This document shows positions 23,604 to 32,298 of a stretch of DNA of 64,000 nucleotides, piece by piece. Numbering within the stretch: the first letter of the stretch is position 1; each line of letters opens with the position of its first letter. The position numbers and the translations under genes were made by a program. Below the pieces are notes generated by a model. That model searched no databases. It was not told the origin of the DNA and worked only from the letters and a program-made list of their open reading frames with translations. Origin of the DNA: Ruminococcaceae bacterium FB2012 (GTDB taxonomy: Bacteria > Bacillota > Clostridia > Oscillospirales > Ruminococcaceae); assembly GCA_900104495.1 (NCBI GenBank), contig FMXS01000009.1, forward strand, positions 1 through 64,000, written 5' to 3'.

Positions 23604-23822
23604 ATGTACTATTATCAGCGGATCAGAGATATGCGGGAGGACAGCGACTTGACACAAAAACAGCTTGGGGAGCTGCTCGGCATAACCACACAGCAATACC
23701 AGCTCTACGAATCCGGCAAGCGGGAGATGCCGATGCATCTGTTTGTGGTGCTGGCCCGGTATTACAACGTCTCCCTCGATTACCTCGCCGGCCTGCGCAC
23801 CGATAAAAAAGCTGTTGAATAA
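23604..23822 (+). CDS. XRE-family helix-turn-helix regulator (72 residues)
   Basis: One Cro/C1-type HTH fills the protein: IRDMREDSDLTQKQLGELLG, ITTQQYQLYESGKREMPM, then LARYYNVSLDYLAGL. Small stand-alone regulators of this type usually repress their own operon. The three inverted repeats just upstream are its likely targets. The rhodanese gene follows 44 nt downstream on the same strand and may be cotranscribed. Confidence 0.88.
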   Translation: MYYYQRIRDMREDSDLTQKQLGELLGITTQQYQLYESGKREMPMHLFVVLARYYNVSLDYLAGLRTDKKAVE

Positions 23823-23866
23823 TTTCCCGCGGTGTGGTATAATAATAAAAAACGGGAAGTGATACT

Positions 23867-24346
23867 TTGAGACCTTACATTTTTATCGCCGCCGCGCTGA
23901 TGCTTGCGGGCTGCGGCTCCGGCGGGGAGCCGTCTTCGGACGGGGCTTCATCAGCCGCCGTTTCTTCCGCAGAAGCATCTTCCTACGAAGTCGTTTCTTC
24001 CGCGGGAGAGCTTTCCTCCGTCGCCGAGACCGCCGGCTACCGGCAGATCACCCAGGAGGAGGCCGCCGAAATGATGACCCGTGACGACGGGCATATCATC
24101 GTGGACGTCCGCCGTCAGGACGAGTTCGACGGGGGACACATCCCCGGGGCCGTGCTGATACCCAACGAGAGCATCACCGATACCCCGCCCGAAAAGCTCC
24201 CCGACAAGCAGCAGATCATCCTCGTCTACTGCCGCAGCGGACGCCGCAGCAAGGAGGCCGCCCAAAAGCTGGCGGATATGGGCTACACCAACGTTTATGA
24301 ATTCGGCGGCATCATCACCTGGAAGGGCGAGACCGTCACGGAATGA
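23867..24346 (+). CDS. Rhodanese-domain lipoprotein
   Basis: 159 residues from TTG, with a CGGGAAGTG site upstream. Lipobox LAGC with C16, a Ser/Ala spacer to about residue 55, then a single rhodanese domain: ITQEEAAEMMTRDDGHIIVD, VRRQDEFDGGHIPGAVLIPN and the active loop YCRSGRRS with C122. It is anchored outside the cell and probably transfers sulfur or handles thiols in the envelope. The catalytic Cys is present. Confidence 0.88.
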   Translation: MRPYIFIAAALMLAGCGSGGEPSSDGASSAAVSSAEASSYEVVSSAGELSSVAETAGYRQITQEEAAEMMTRDDGHIIVDVRRQDEFDGGHIPGAVLIPNESITDTPPEKLPDKQQIILVYCRSGRRSKEAAQKLADMGYTNVYEFGGIITWKGETVTE

Positions 24347-24384
24347 AAAAAGCATCTGTCCGAAAATACGTACAGATGCTTTTT
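24345..24384. terminator. Bidirectional terminator between convergent genes
   Basis: AAAAAAGCATCTGT (24345-24358) pairs with ACAGATGCTTTTT (24372-24384); A-run before and T-run after. Confidence 0.88.
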
Positions 24385-24386
24385 CT

Positions 24387-24815
24387 TCAGCTTCTTCGTG
24401 TGTTGCCGCAGTAGAGGCATATCCGCGTGTCGGGCGGATTGGCCGCACCGCAGGAGCAGTACCAGTCCTGGCTGCCCGGCTGCGGGCCGAAGGGCCGGCC
24501 GTAGTAAGGCTGTCCCCCGTAGGGCTGTCCCCCGTAAGGCTGGCCGTTGTAATATGGTCCCCCCGGACCGCCGTACATATTGTTTGGCGGGTAGTAAACA
24601 GGCTTGCAAAGGCAGACGATCAGCCCGATAAATCCCAGGAAGAAGCCCCATATAAAGCCGTAGTTCATATTGTCCGGGTAGCCCTTTCCCCGCACGATGG
24701 CGCGGCAGGCAAAGCCCATAGCGATCGCCGTGATCACTCCGATGATGCCGACTACGAGGAAGAATGTCATCAAATGATCAACAAAATTCTCCGAAAGCGT
24801 CCCGAATACTTTCAT
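24387..24815 (-). CDS. Two-helix membrane protein with a G/P/Y-rich linker and C-terminal zinc ribbon
   Basis: 142 residues from the ATG at 24815 (AAAGGCGGAG ribosome site); a longer frame from 24845 is less likely. Helices at about 14-38 and 52-70 flank CRAIVRGKGYPDNMNYGFIW. A linker of GGQPYGGQPY type leads to WYCSCGAANPPDTRICLYCG, a single four-Cys zinc ribbon. It is a close paralogue of the next gene upstream (24962-25495). Function unknown. Confidence 0.72.
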   Translation of the reverse strand: MKVFGTLSENFVDHLMTFFLVVGIIGVITAIAMGFACRAIVRGKGYPDNMNYGFIWGFFLGFIGLIVCLCKPVYYPPNNMYGGPGGPYYNGQPYGGQPYGGQPYYGRPFGPQPGSQDWYCSCGAANPPDTRICLYCGNTRRS

Positions 24816-24918
24816 TGACAGCTCCGCCTTTCCCGTTTTTTTCAATCACGTCTTTACATTATTCTACCATATCCGACGAAAGATTTCAAGAGTATCTGCA
24901 ATAATTCCGAAAAAACAA

Positions 24919-24944
24919 GACCTGTCCAAAAAATCGGACAGGTC
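24919..24944 (-). terminator. Terminator of the GQP-repeat membrane gene
   Basis: GACCTGTCC/GGACAGGTC stem; on the minus strand it is followed by TTGTTTTTT. It separates the two paralogues, so each is a separate transcript. Confidence 0.8.
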
Positions 24945-24961
24945 TAATTTTCGCTGTTTTG

Positions 24962-25495
24962 TCAGAACTGCTGCCCGCCGTCGTTTCCGCGGGTGTTTCC
25001 GCAGATCTGGCAGACCTTCGCCTCGGGAGGATTGGCAGCACCGCAGCTGCAATACCATTCATTCCCGCCCTGGGCATTGTAGGGTTGACCGTAAGGCGGC
25101 TGACCTTGATAGGGCTGTCCCTGGTAGGGCTGACCGTTCATCGGCTGTCCCTGATAGGGCTGACCGTTCATCGGCTGACCCTGGTAAGGCTGACCGTAAG
25201 GCGGCTGACCCTGGTAAGGCTGGCCGTAAGGTGCCTGTCCGTTCATGGGCTGACCGTTGTAGTAAAACTGGTTGTTCTGATTGTAATTCGGCTTTACCGC
25301 GCATACGATAAGACCGATAAGACCCAGCCAGAATCCCCAGGCAAACCCGTGATTCAACTCATCGGGATAGCCCTTGCCTCTAACGATCGTGCGGCAGACA
25401 AAGCCCATTACAAAGGCCACGACGATACCCACAACGGCTGCGATGATAAGTATGGTAGTAAATTCCTTTTCAGTATATAATCCTAATCCCCACAT
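24962..25495 (-). CDS. Paralogous two-helix membrane protein with GQPYQGQP repeats and zinc ribbon
   Basis: 177 residues. Helices at about 12-35 and 48-66 around the shared motif CRTIVRGKGYPDELNHGFAW. Residues ~80-142 are a low-complexity run of about 13 G-Q-P units (QPYQGQP, QPMNGQP, QPPYGQP), followed by WYCSCGAANPPEAKVCQICG. The repeat is visible in DNA at 25080-25260 as tandem 15-30-bp units. The glutamine/proline/tyrosine composition is typical of flexible or phase-separating linkers. Function unknown. Confidence 0.72.
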   Translation of the reverse strand: MWGLGLYTEKEFTTILIIAAVVGIVVAFVMGFVCRTIVRGKGYPDELNHGFAWGFWLGLIGLIVCAVKPNYNQNNQFYYNGQPMNGQAPYGQPYQGQPPYGQPYQGQPMNGQPYQGQPMNGQPYQGQPYQGQPPYGQPYNAQGGNEWYCSCGAANPPEAKVCQICGNTRGNDGGQQF

Positions 25496-25731
25496 AATGA
25501 TCTCTCCTTCGGAAAACTATTTGCGGCTTGTTATTGCCGTACATCAAAATAATAACACTTTTTCCGTCTTTTTTCAAGTGTTATCTAATAGATTTACCGT
25601 ATTATATAAAAATAGCACAAAACATCCCTGCTCTGTTTGTTCAAAAAATCAGTTTTCTGTCCGCGGACTGCTTGAAATATTCTTTTCGATGTGATATAGT
25701 AGATATGATATTATCCTTTACGGCTGGTGAT

Positions 25732-26253
25732 ATGATGCTTTCGGCTTTTATGGCAATGATCGACGACAAATCTCTCTGTGCCGATTTTGAGCGCTTTTAC
25801 TACGATAACCGCAGCCTTGCAATGCGTACAGCTATGTCAGTGCTGCATACCAACGCCCTCGCTGAGGAGGCTGTCAGCGAGAGCTTTATGAAGCTGGCGA
25901 AATGTTTTCAAAAAGTTCACAATTTGGGACCTCACGATCTGGTGTCTTATTTTGTTATTACTGTCAGGAACACCTCTCTGAATATGCTGAAAAAGGAGTA
26001 CGGCGGCGAGCTGGAGTACGACGACTCAATGGACCACACCGAGCTTCCCGACGCAGACGAGCAGCTTCTGAAGGAGTGCATAGCGCTGCTGCCGGAGCGG
26101 GACCGCGAGCTGCTCTTCATGCGCTATACTCTCTGTCTCGGCAGCCGTGAGATAGGGGCGGCTTTAGGCATATCGGACGAGGCGGCAAGGAAGCGGGTGC
26201 AGTATGTGCGGCACAAGCTAAGGACGCTTATGGAGGAGAAAGCCAATGAATGA
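25732..26253 (+). CDS. RNA polymerase sigma factor, sigma-70/ECF type
   Basis: 173 residues from the first of two adjacent ATGs (25732), preceded by GGCTGGTGAT; a longer open frame upstream has AT-rich, non-coding character. Region 2 is recognisable in FERFYYDNRSLAMRTAMSVL with ALAEEAVSESFMKLAKCF, region 4 in LLPERDRELLFMRYTLCLGS and ISDEAARKRVQYVRHKLRTL. The stop overlaps the anti-sigma-like gene by 8 nt. Confidence 0.85.
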   Translation: MMLSAFMAMIDDKSLCADFERFYYDNRSLAMRTAMSVLHTNALAEEAVSESFMKLAKCFQKVHNLGPHDLVSYFVITVRNTSLNMLKKEYGGELEYDDSMDHTELPDADEQLLKECIALLPERDRELLFMRYTLCLGSREIGAALGISDEAARKRVQYVRHKLRTLMEEKANE

Positions 26254-26914
26254 CGAAAGACTCGGCGCAGCAGTAAGAACGGTCTGCGAACCCGACCTGG
26301 ACAGGCTCTGCTCATATGACGACGGTGAGGACTTTGAATTCTCCGAGGAATTTGAAACCAGGATGCGGAGCATCTTCAAGCCCGAAAAGCGTATCAATAT
26401 CCGACGCAGGCTGAAAACGGCCCTGCTTATCGCGGCGATATTTGCGGCGGGCTTCTGCATAGGTATGTCCAACAAGATGCTGTGGAACTACAAAACAAAA
26501 GAAGCCGAAGGCGGCAGGATGGTGACCTTCAATATCGGCTCGGTGAACGACCGCAAAAAGCGGATGGACGAGATCTACACTTTGGGAGGCATCCCGGAGG
26601 AGTATAAAAGGGTGATCTATGACAACACCTCCTATTCCTCGGTGCAGATCTGGACCGAAAAGCCCGACGGCGGGAAAGCCGTCTTTTTCGGGCAGTGCGT
26701 CCCCGCCGCATATAAGGACGCCTTCTACCCCGACGAAACGGAAATATCCCTTGAGGAGGAGAACGGCGTCCAGTATATGTTCGGTGAATCCAAAAGCTCG
26801 GGATTCAATACTCTCGTATGGTATCAGCACGGATATGTGTTCTATCTGTCCGGCGAAATATCCAAAGACGAAGCCTTTGAGTTATGCAAAACGCTGAAAA
26901 TCGAAATAAGCTGA
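26246..26914 (+). CDS. Anti-sigma-like membrane protein with an outside DUF4367-like domain
   Basis: 222 residues, starting inside the sigma gene (8-nt overlap). The first ~50 residues are cytosolic and acidic (LCSYDDGEDFEFSEEFETRM), followed by one helix (LKTALLIAAIFAAGFCIGMS) and an outside domain of about 145 residues containing YSSVQIWTEKPDGGKAVFFG and SGFNTLVWYQHGYVFYLSGE, which resembles DUF4367. The arrangement fits a membrane anti-sigma factor, but no zinc-binding anti-sigma motif (HxxxCxxC) is present. Confidence 0.72.
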   Translation: MNDERLGAAVRTVCEPDLDRLCSYDDGEDFEFSEEFETRMRSIFKPEKRINIRRRLKTALLIAAIFAAGFCIGMSNKMLWNYKTKEAEGGRMVTFNIGSVNDRKKRMDEIYTLGGIPEEYKRVIYDNTSYSSVQIWTEKPDGGKAVFFGQCVPAAYKDAFYPDETEISLEEENGVQYMFGESKSSGFNTLVWYQHGYVFYLSGEISKDEAFELCKTLKIEIS

Positions 26915-26952
26915 CCGATCATCTTCACGAAAAGCGGGAGGCTGCTGTTATT

Positions 26953-26984
26953 ATAGGTGCAGGGAAAAACTGCACCTATTTTGT
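26953..26984 (+). terminator. Terminator of the sigma/anti-sigma pair
   Basis: ATAGGTGCAG (26953-26962) pairs with CTGCACCTAT (26970-26979), followed by TTTGTTT. Confidence 0.85.
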
Positions 26985-27068
26985 TTAAACAAAGGAGATC
27001 ACAAATTATCAGCGAGGAAAGGCTCGGTGATCGGGCTTGCATATTGCACAAATACAAAGACTGTATTC

Positions 27069-27183
27069 GTGCAAAACGCCGATTTTCTGATTTTTATATC
27101 ACAATACTCTCTTTTTGATTGTTAGTGCTTACAGAAGTCACATTCCCGGAGGGGACTGCCCTCTAAAACCAAGGAGGAATACT
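27069..27183 (+). repeat. 115-bp duplicated leader, copy 1
   Basis: This stretch and 28898-29012 are the same length to the base and about 90% identical by eye. Both begin GTGCAAAACGCCGATTTTC, contain GCTTACAGAAGTCA and a GGGGACTGCCC element, and end with GGAGGAATACT before a lipoprotein ATG. Copy 1 has a small stem GAGGG/CCCTC at 27149-27163. It is a regulatory leader duplicated together with its gene. Confidence 0.8.
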
Positions 27184-28365
27184 ATGAAAAAGATCACAGC
27201 AATACTGGTGGCGGTGCTTATGCTCACCGCCTGCGGGGATGCTCCGGATAATCTGAAAAGCAGCGGGGACCGGGCTGATGTCCTGCGTATTCAGGAGGAC
27301 TGTATCATAAATGAGCCGAAGGCGGAGGGCTACTATACCCTTGAACTCAAAGCCTGTGCGCCTTCGGACAAGGCCGCCGTGGATGTGTTCTACGAATATT
27401 ACGACATGTATTTTTCCGATGTGTTCACCCCGGAGGAAAAGGGGTATCAATGCCGTTTCGTCAGTGATGAGCTGCCCGCTTCCGAGGCTGAATATCCCGA
27501 TTGCTTACCGAAGATCAGCGATCATTACAGTGAACTCAAAGCAGGGAGTCTGAAAGCCACCTCTTTTATGCTTGACACCCCGAAAGGTGAGCTTGACTAC
27601 CGTTCGCCGGGTTTCCTGCATATCCTCAACAGGGGACTGACCTACAAGCTGGAAAAGCAGGATAAATATATCGGTATGTATTTCCCCGACAATCTCCATC
27701 CCAGGACCGCAGAATACCTTGACCCGCAATCTGAGGAAAAGTGCATCCTCCCGGACGGAGAGATAAGCATAGGCGATGCAGTGTCATCAGCGGAAAAGCT
27801 CATCGCGGAAACCTGCGTGTCGAAGGCAAAGGTCTTTGAGCCCTCGGTGGCTCAGGTGTCTGTGACCGATCTCGGCGGGCAGAACGGTCTTGCGATGCAG
27901 TTCGGAAAAAAGTATAAGGGTATCCCCTTCGACTGCGCAGAAACGGACAGCTCAGGCGTTTTTTCGGGCGATGCATATTCCAACGGCAAAAGCTACAATA
28001 ATATGCCTGCCTATGCTTTCCTGTGGGACAGCAAGACCCTTGACATTATGATAGGCTACGGTGACAGCTTCAGCTGCACTGAAAAGGAGAAGCACGAAAG
28101 CATCCTTTCTCTTGACGAAGCCAAAAAGACTGTCTGCAAAAAGTTTTCGGATTACAACGGGCTTACCGCCTACAAGATCGAGCTTGTTTACATTTCCGAA
28201 GAAAGGTCGGCCGACCCTGTGGAATACTTCGTTCAGCCGGCCTGGAAGTTCAGCATCAACGATTCCCACGGTCAGAGGCTTTGGGTCTACGTCAACGCAG
28301 TGACAGAGGAATGCTTTTATCAATCGGCAGGTCATAAACAGAAGCTGCTTATAAGTGAGGAATAA
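27184..28365 (+). CDS. Lipoprotein of the expanded array, member 1
   Basis: 393 residues from the ATG behind CAAGGAGGAATACT. Signal peptide MKKITAILVAVLMLTAC with the lipidated Cys at 17. After a variable middle, the last 110 residues carry the array's shared module: HESILSLDEAKKTVCKKFSD, a strand IELVYISEER, an aromatic P-A-W-K-F and WVYVNAVTEECF. The pattern (helix, strand, W-x-F, then V-N-A-x-T) recalls PepSY-like or YcdB-like folds of secreted proteins. Here the closing glycine of the usual V-N-A-x-T-G is replaced by E. Function unknown; probably an extracytoplasmic sensor or chaperone. Confidence 0.78.
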   Translation: MKKITAILVAVLMLTACGDAPDNLKSSGDRADVLRIQEDCIINEPKAEGYYTLELKACAPSDKAAVDVFYEYYDMYFSDVFTPEEKGYQCRFVSDELPASEAEYPDCLPKISDHYSELKAGSLKATSFMLDTPKGELDYRSPGFLHILNRGLTYKLEKQDKYIGMYFPDNLHPRTAEYLDPQSEEKCILPDGEISIGDAVSSAEKLIAETCVSKAKVFEPSVAQVSVTDLGGQNGLAMQFGKKYKGIPFDCAETDSSGVFSGDAYSNGKSYNNMPAYAFLWDSKTLDIMIGYGDSFSCTEKEKHESILSLDEAKKTVCKKFSDYNGLTAYKIELVYISEERSADPVEYFVQPAWKFSINDSHGQRLWVYVNAVTEECFYQSAGHKQKLLISEE

Positions 28366-28431
28366 AAAACAGATATAATACGAGGGCAGGTCTGACTTCC
28401 GGCACACTGCACAGCTCCGCCGCTTCTTTTT

Positions 28432-28851
28432 GTGCAGACATACGGGATTTCCAAAAGCGTTGACCGTTTTCTCTTTCGGTGTACTATATTTAACGATATA
28501 GAGAAGAAGGTAATTGGTGAAAATAGATTGATCGTTGAGAATTTATGGTTTCTTAATCATCCTGAAAACTCATATAAGGCAGTCAACGCCGAACAGTTGG
28601 AGAAGATCATTTCGTTCAAGGGTGCCTGCGATCTGCTTGAAGAAAACCTCGGGGATGCTGCACACTATAACTTTGAAAAGGTGGTACTGATGTACGAACC
28701 GCGGGCTGACTGCTCTGCGGGTGTGGATTTTCCAAATATAAAATGCAGGCCGAAATGGTATTTCATGACTTTTTCAGAGGACTTTTTTTCAAACTGTATG
28801 AACTGCTTTACGGTCGATTGTATGACGGGTACGATCGAAGCTGCTTTCTGA
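28432..28851 (+). pseudogene. C-terminal fragment of a lipoprotein-array paralogue
   Basis: The frame (GTG at 28432) lacks any signal peptide but carries the shared C-terminal module: AVNAEQLEKIISFKGACDLL, FEKVVLMYEPR, RPKWYFMTF and VDCMTGTIEAAF. These align with the ends of the genes at 29013, 32399 and 35334. The first ~40 codons are not similar. It is best read as the remaining 3' end of a deleted paralogue. Confidence 0.7.
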
Positions 28852-28877
28852 TCTGTCATTTACTTAGCATACTGCAC

Positions 28878-28918
28878 AAATCGGCGTCTCTTGCATAGTG
28901 CAAAACGCCGATTTTCTG
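28878..28918 (+). terminator. Terminator hairpin at the start of leader copy 2
   Basis: AAATCGGCGT (28878-28887) pairs with ACGCCGATTT (28904-28913), then T and CTG. Its right arm is part of the duplicated leader, the left arm is unique to this copy. Confidence 0.65.
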
Positions 28919-29012
28919 ATTTTTATATCACGATTTTCTCTTTTTGATAGTTATTGCTTACAGAAGTCATATTCCCGAAGGGGACTGCCCTCAAAACACA
29001 GGGAGGAATACT
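28898..29012 (+). repeat. 115-bp duplicated leader, copy 2
   Basis: Second copy of the leader described at 27069-27183, in front of lipoprotein member 2. Differences are scattered substitutions without insertions or deletions, so selection on spacing is plausible. No clear -10/-35 pair was recognised inside it. Confidence 0.8.
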
Positions 29013-30113
29013 ATGAAAAAGTTAATAGCAATACTGGCGGCGGCACTTATGCTCACCGCCTGCGCCGGGAGCGGGGAGCAAGCCAACGATCAGCAGGCGG
29101 ACGGCTTTCGGAAGACCGCAGTTTCAGAGGCTTACGCGGACTGCTCCGCGGTGCTTGAAAAAAGCTATGATAAATTCACTCTTCCCAAGGAGATCAGCGT
29201 CCCCGAGGTGACGGAGGTCTTTCAGCTTGAATGCAATAACCCCAAGGGCGCTCTCTCCGAAGATGCGGTGAAGGAGATTTACCGGAATTTCTACGGTGCG
29301 TCCTTCGTTGAAAAGAACATCTCCCGCGACGAACACGGAGGCATCATCTATACCTCGGGCAACAGCCGTTCAGCCTATTGGGGCAGGGATATTTCCCTTG
29401 TGGCGGAGTATCCCGCCGTTCCGGAGAGCTCTGCTCCCGCAAGGTACAGCTGTTTCTCCGACAGGGACAGGATGCTTTCCTTCGGTGGCAGGAGCATCAC
29501 CGTGTCCGAAGCCGCTTCCGAAATATCCGCAGGACTTTCAAAAATGCTGTCGCCCCTTTACCCGGACTTGAATATCGGCATCGAAGAACTGGAGCAGCTC
29601 GACGAAAATAACATCCGTTTTGCGGGGAGCCTGTCTTTGGACGGTGTGCCTTTCCAGTATCTTTCTTCGGCATTTATGAAGATAGATAACGACGGCAATA
29701 TGGACTACTGGATGTTCACATCTCTGAACGGAGTTTACAGCCGTGAGGGCTTCACTTTGGTGAATGCGGACGCTCCCCCCGCCCTCCGGGAGCGTAAAAA
29801 GCAGGAGAGCATCATTTCGCTCAAAGAAGCCGTCCGTATCCTCGACAGCGAACTTGCGGAATATTTAAAGTACGAATTTTTGGACATAAAGCTGATGTAC
29901 TGCTGCCTTACGCATCAGCAGCAGATAGACCGAAGCGACCCCAAAACTGCGGAGCAGGCCGACAGGCTTGCCGAGGAAGAGAGCCTCAGACCCCGGAGCT
30001 TCGAGCCCATGTGGTGCTTTGAGATAAAGCCCTCCGGTGAGGACACTGCAAAGAGATACGTTAAAGTAAACGCCGTAACAGGCGATGTTTTTATGGATAT
30101 AGATGTGAGATGA
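29013..30113 (+). CDS. Lipoprotein of the expanded array, member 2
   Basis: 366 residues behind GGGAGGAATACT. MKKLIAILAAALMLTAC with lipid Cys 17. N-terminal half: LPKEISVPEVTEVFQLECNN and a helix AVKEIYRNFYGASF; middle LDGVPFQYLSSAFMKIDNDG; C-terminal module QESIISLKEAVRILDSELAE, DIKLMYCCL, PMWCFEI and VKVNAVTGDVFMD. Closest in plan to members at 32399 and 35334. Its stop overlaps the next lipoprotein gene. Function unknown. Confidence 0.8.
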   Translation: MKKLIAILAAALMLTACAGSGEQANDQQADGFRKTAVSEAYADCSAVLEKSYDKFTLPKEISVPEVTEVFQLECNNPKGALSEDAVKEIYRNFYGASFVEKNISRDEHGGIIYTSGNSRSAYWGRDISLVAEYPAVPESSAPARYSCFSDRDRMLSFGGRSITVSEAASEISAGLSKMLSPLYPDLNIGIEELEQLDENNIRFAGSLSLDGVPFQYLSSAFMKIDNDGNMDYWMFTSLNGVYSREGFTLVNADAPPALRERKKQESIISLKEAVRILDSELAEYLKYEFLDIKLMYCCLTHQQQIDRSDPKTAEQADRLAEEESLRPRSFEPMWCFEIKPSGEDTAKRYVKVNAVTGDVFMDIDVR

Positions 30114-31129
30114 TGAAAATGAAAAAAGCAGCGGTATTGATCCTTGCGGTGCTTATGACATCTTGCGCGGATGTTACGGTCTCCGAAAGCAGCGGAGAGA
30201 AGCCCGTCACAACGGAGCAGAGCAGCACAGCCTCCGAGGCTTCTGTCCCGAACGAGGTCTTTGATGCCGTCATCAACGGCTACTCGGAAGGCATTCTTAC
30301 CTTCACTTCCGACAGAGAATACAGCCTGCCCATGGATGCCCGATGCTTTGAAAACGACAGCTATACTGCTGGGCTGAACCTGCTTTCGGCGCTTATCATA
30401 GACAACCCCTTTTCGGAGAAGGTCCTCGGAAGGGTACAGCTTAGCTTCGACGGCACGAAGGTGATAAGCTGTGATGTCATTTCTCCCAACGGAGAATTCT
30501 TCAACAATACCATGTTCTATACCGGGACCGAGCCGCTCCCTCCCGAAAAGACAGAAGCCAGAATGCGCCGCCTCGGCGGTTCCGCCTGCGAGCTTTACAA
30601 CGACTACGGAAAGCTCACAGCCGACCTCAACGACCTTGACAGCTATTGCAAGTACGACTTCCCCGAAGCGCTGGACAGGGTAATGTTCGACGGTTACAGA
30701 TTCAAAAGCGGGAAGTTCATCCTTCGGCGCATTTCCGTTTTCAGCGAAGTGACCGATGAAGGCGGTCTGAGCTACCGGGTCCCGGACTGCCGTGACAAAT
30801 ACAGCTTCTTCGGAAAGATCAGATCTGTCAAAGACGGCCGGGCCGAAGTCCTGCTGACGGACGGCAAGACCCTTTGCAGCGTGCCGACATATTACACAGA
30901 CGGAAAGCTTAAAGAGGGTACGGAGATAATGCTGACTCTGAACGCCGGGCCCTCGCTTTACGGCAGCGGAGAGAAATACAAGGCCGATCATGCCGTCTTC
31001 ATCACGGACCTTGAAGCCCACGGCATCCGCCCCGAGAATTTCGATTCATACGCCTATGCCCGTTCAAGCGAAACGGATGTTACTAAATACGATATAGTTT
31101 CAGCTTCGGAACTGAAAGAAGGAGAATGA
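30110..31129 (+). CDS. Lipoprotein of the array cluster, divergent type
   Basis: 339 residues from an ATG overlapping the previous stop. Signal peptide KKAAVLILAVLMTSC. Unlike its neighbours it lacks the V-N-A-x-T-G module; the centre has AGLNLLSALIIDNPFSEKVL and the end ADHAVFITDLEAHGIRPENF. A segment FFGKIRSVKDGRAEVLLTDG followed by LKEGTEIMLTLN looks like a small beta-barrel such as those in secreted DUF proteins. Family unknown. It is translationally coupled to both flanking lipoprotein genes, so it belongs to the same unit. Confidence 0.7.
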   Translation: MMKMKKAAVLILAVLMTSCADVTVSESSGEKPVTTEQSSTASEASVPNEVFDAVINGYSEGILTFTSDREYSLPMDARCFENDSYTAGLNLLSALIIDNPFSEKVLGRVQLSFDGTKVISCDVISPNGEFFNNTMFYTGTEPLPPEKTEARMRRLGGSACELYNDYGKLTADLNDLDSYCKYDFPEALDRVMFDGYRFKSGKFILRRISVFSEVTDEGGLSYRVPDCRDKYSFFGKIRSVKDGRAEVLLTDGKTLCSVPTYYTDGKLKEGTEIMLTLNAGPSLYGSGEKYKADHAVFITDLEAHGIRPENFDSYAYARSSETDVTKYDIVSASELKEGE

Positions 31130-31131
31130 CT

Positions 31132-32298
31132 ATGAAAAAGTTTACAGCAATACTGTCTGCGGTGCTTATGCTCACCGCCTGCGCGGAAACGCCGAAAGAT
31201 CTCAAAAGTTCCGGACAGGAGAAAGAAAGCTCCCCGAGGACCGAAAGCACCTCTGCTGCCGAAAGTATTACACCGTCGGAGGACGTACCCGAGAACATTT
31301 CTCCGGCGCAGCTCAAAGCCGCGGACAATGAAGCCGCCGCAAGGATAAAGTCCCGCAGCTACGACAACATCAAATTCGCGGAAACATTTACAGTCAATGC
31401 CGCTGAGGCCCCCGAATTGGGGGTATACGAAGCGGAAAAGAAGCCCGTCTTCGAGCAGGATGCGGAAAAGATCATCGCCGCATATTTCGGCGACGGCTTC
31501 GACAGGTCAAAGATCCAAAAAAACGGCGATCCCAACAACCCCGAGATCGCCGCTTATGAGCAGAACGGCCTCCGCATTATGATAACGCCCACGTCCTTCT
31601 GCATTCAGAACACCGCAATGCAGAAGCACCGGACCTTTTCCAGCGGCGATGAGCTTGTTCAGCAGTATGAAGTCACGCCGGCTTTCTCGGACGAAAAGCT
31701 GACCTTCGGAAACGCCGAAGCCGAAGTGGGAAAGCTTGCGGATATGAATAAGAGCTTTTTTGACAAGCTGGCCGCCTGCGGATACGATTACCGACCCTTT
31801 ACGGTCACGGCGCTGAACAGTCCGAGCGGGGACAGTCCGGAGCCCACCGTCGTGATGCTCTACAACGAGTATTTCAAGGGCATTCCCGTGTTCAATATGT
31901 GCTACACTCCCGACAGCGGCGAAACTCCGGATTTCAATTACAGTCTGATCAGCTGTAACGATGTGGTTTTTGCGGGCAGGGACAGCATTGATTCCATCCT
32001 TGTCAACGTCCCCTACGGTGAAGTCAGACAGACCTCAAAGCCGGACAGCATCCTGTCCCCCGATAAGGCGGTGGAGCTTGTGAGCAAAGCGCTGGCGGAG
32101 TATCTTGACCTTACGGCTCTGCGCCTTGACCTTGTCTATGTGCCGATCCTCCCCGACGGCGCCGCAGAGGACAATTCAAAAGCCGCGCTGACGCCCTACT
32201 GGCTGCTTTCCTTCGGTCTGAAGCCCTTCTGTGAGCAATACGCTCTCGTCAACGCGCAGACCGGGCAGGTGACCTATTTTGAACCGAAAGGAGTATGA
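31132..32298 (+). CDS. Lipoprotein of the expanded array, member 3
   Basis: 388 residues; the ATG at 31132 is chosen over 31126 because AAGGAG lies 7 nt before it and the protein then begins MKKFTAILSAVLMLTAC like its paralogues. A Ser/Glu-rich spacer (to about 55) leads to the conserved middle and the C-terminal module: DSILSPDKAVELVSKALAEY, LRLDLVYVPIL, YWLLSFGL and ALVNAQTGQVTYFEPKGV. The next 100 nt contain a degenerate repeat of this gene's last codons. Confidence 0.8.
   Translation: MKKFTAILSAVLMLTACAETPKDLKSSGQEKESSPRTESTSAAESITPSEDVPENISPAQLKAADNEAAARIKSRSYDNIKFAETFTVNAAEAPELGVYEAEKKPVFEQDAEKIIAAYFGDGFDRSKIQKNGDPNNPEIAAYEQNGLRIMITPTSFCIQNTAMQKHRTFSSGDELVQQYEVTPAFSDEKLTFGNAEAEVGKLADMNKSFFDKLAACGYDYRPFTVTALNSPSGDSPEPTVVMLYNEYFKGIPVFNMCYTPDSGETPDFNYSLISCNDVVFAGRDSIDSILVNVPYGEVRQTSKPDSILSPDKAVELVSKALAEYLDLTALRLDLVYVPILPDGAAEDNSKAALTPYWLLSFGLKPFCEQYALVNAQTGQVTYFEPKGV

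Noticed and set aside
25080..25260. Regular short repeats that could suggest a CRISPR array
   Set aside because: Units are in frame and encode GQPYQ/GQPMN; there are no unique spacers and no cas genes.
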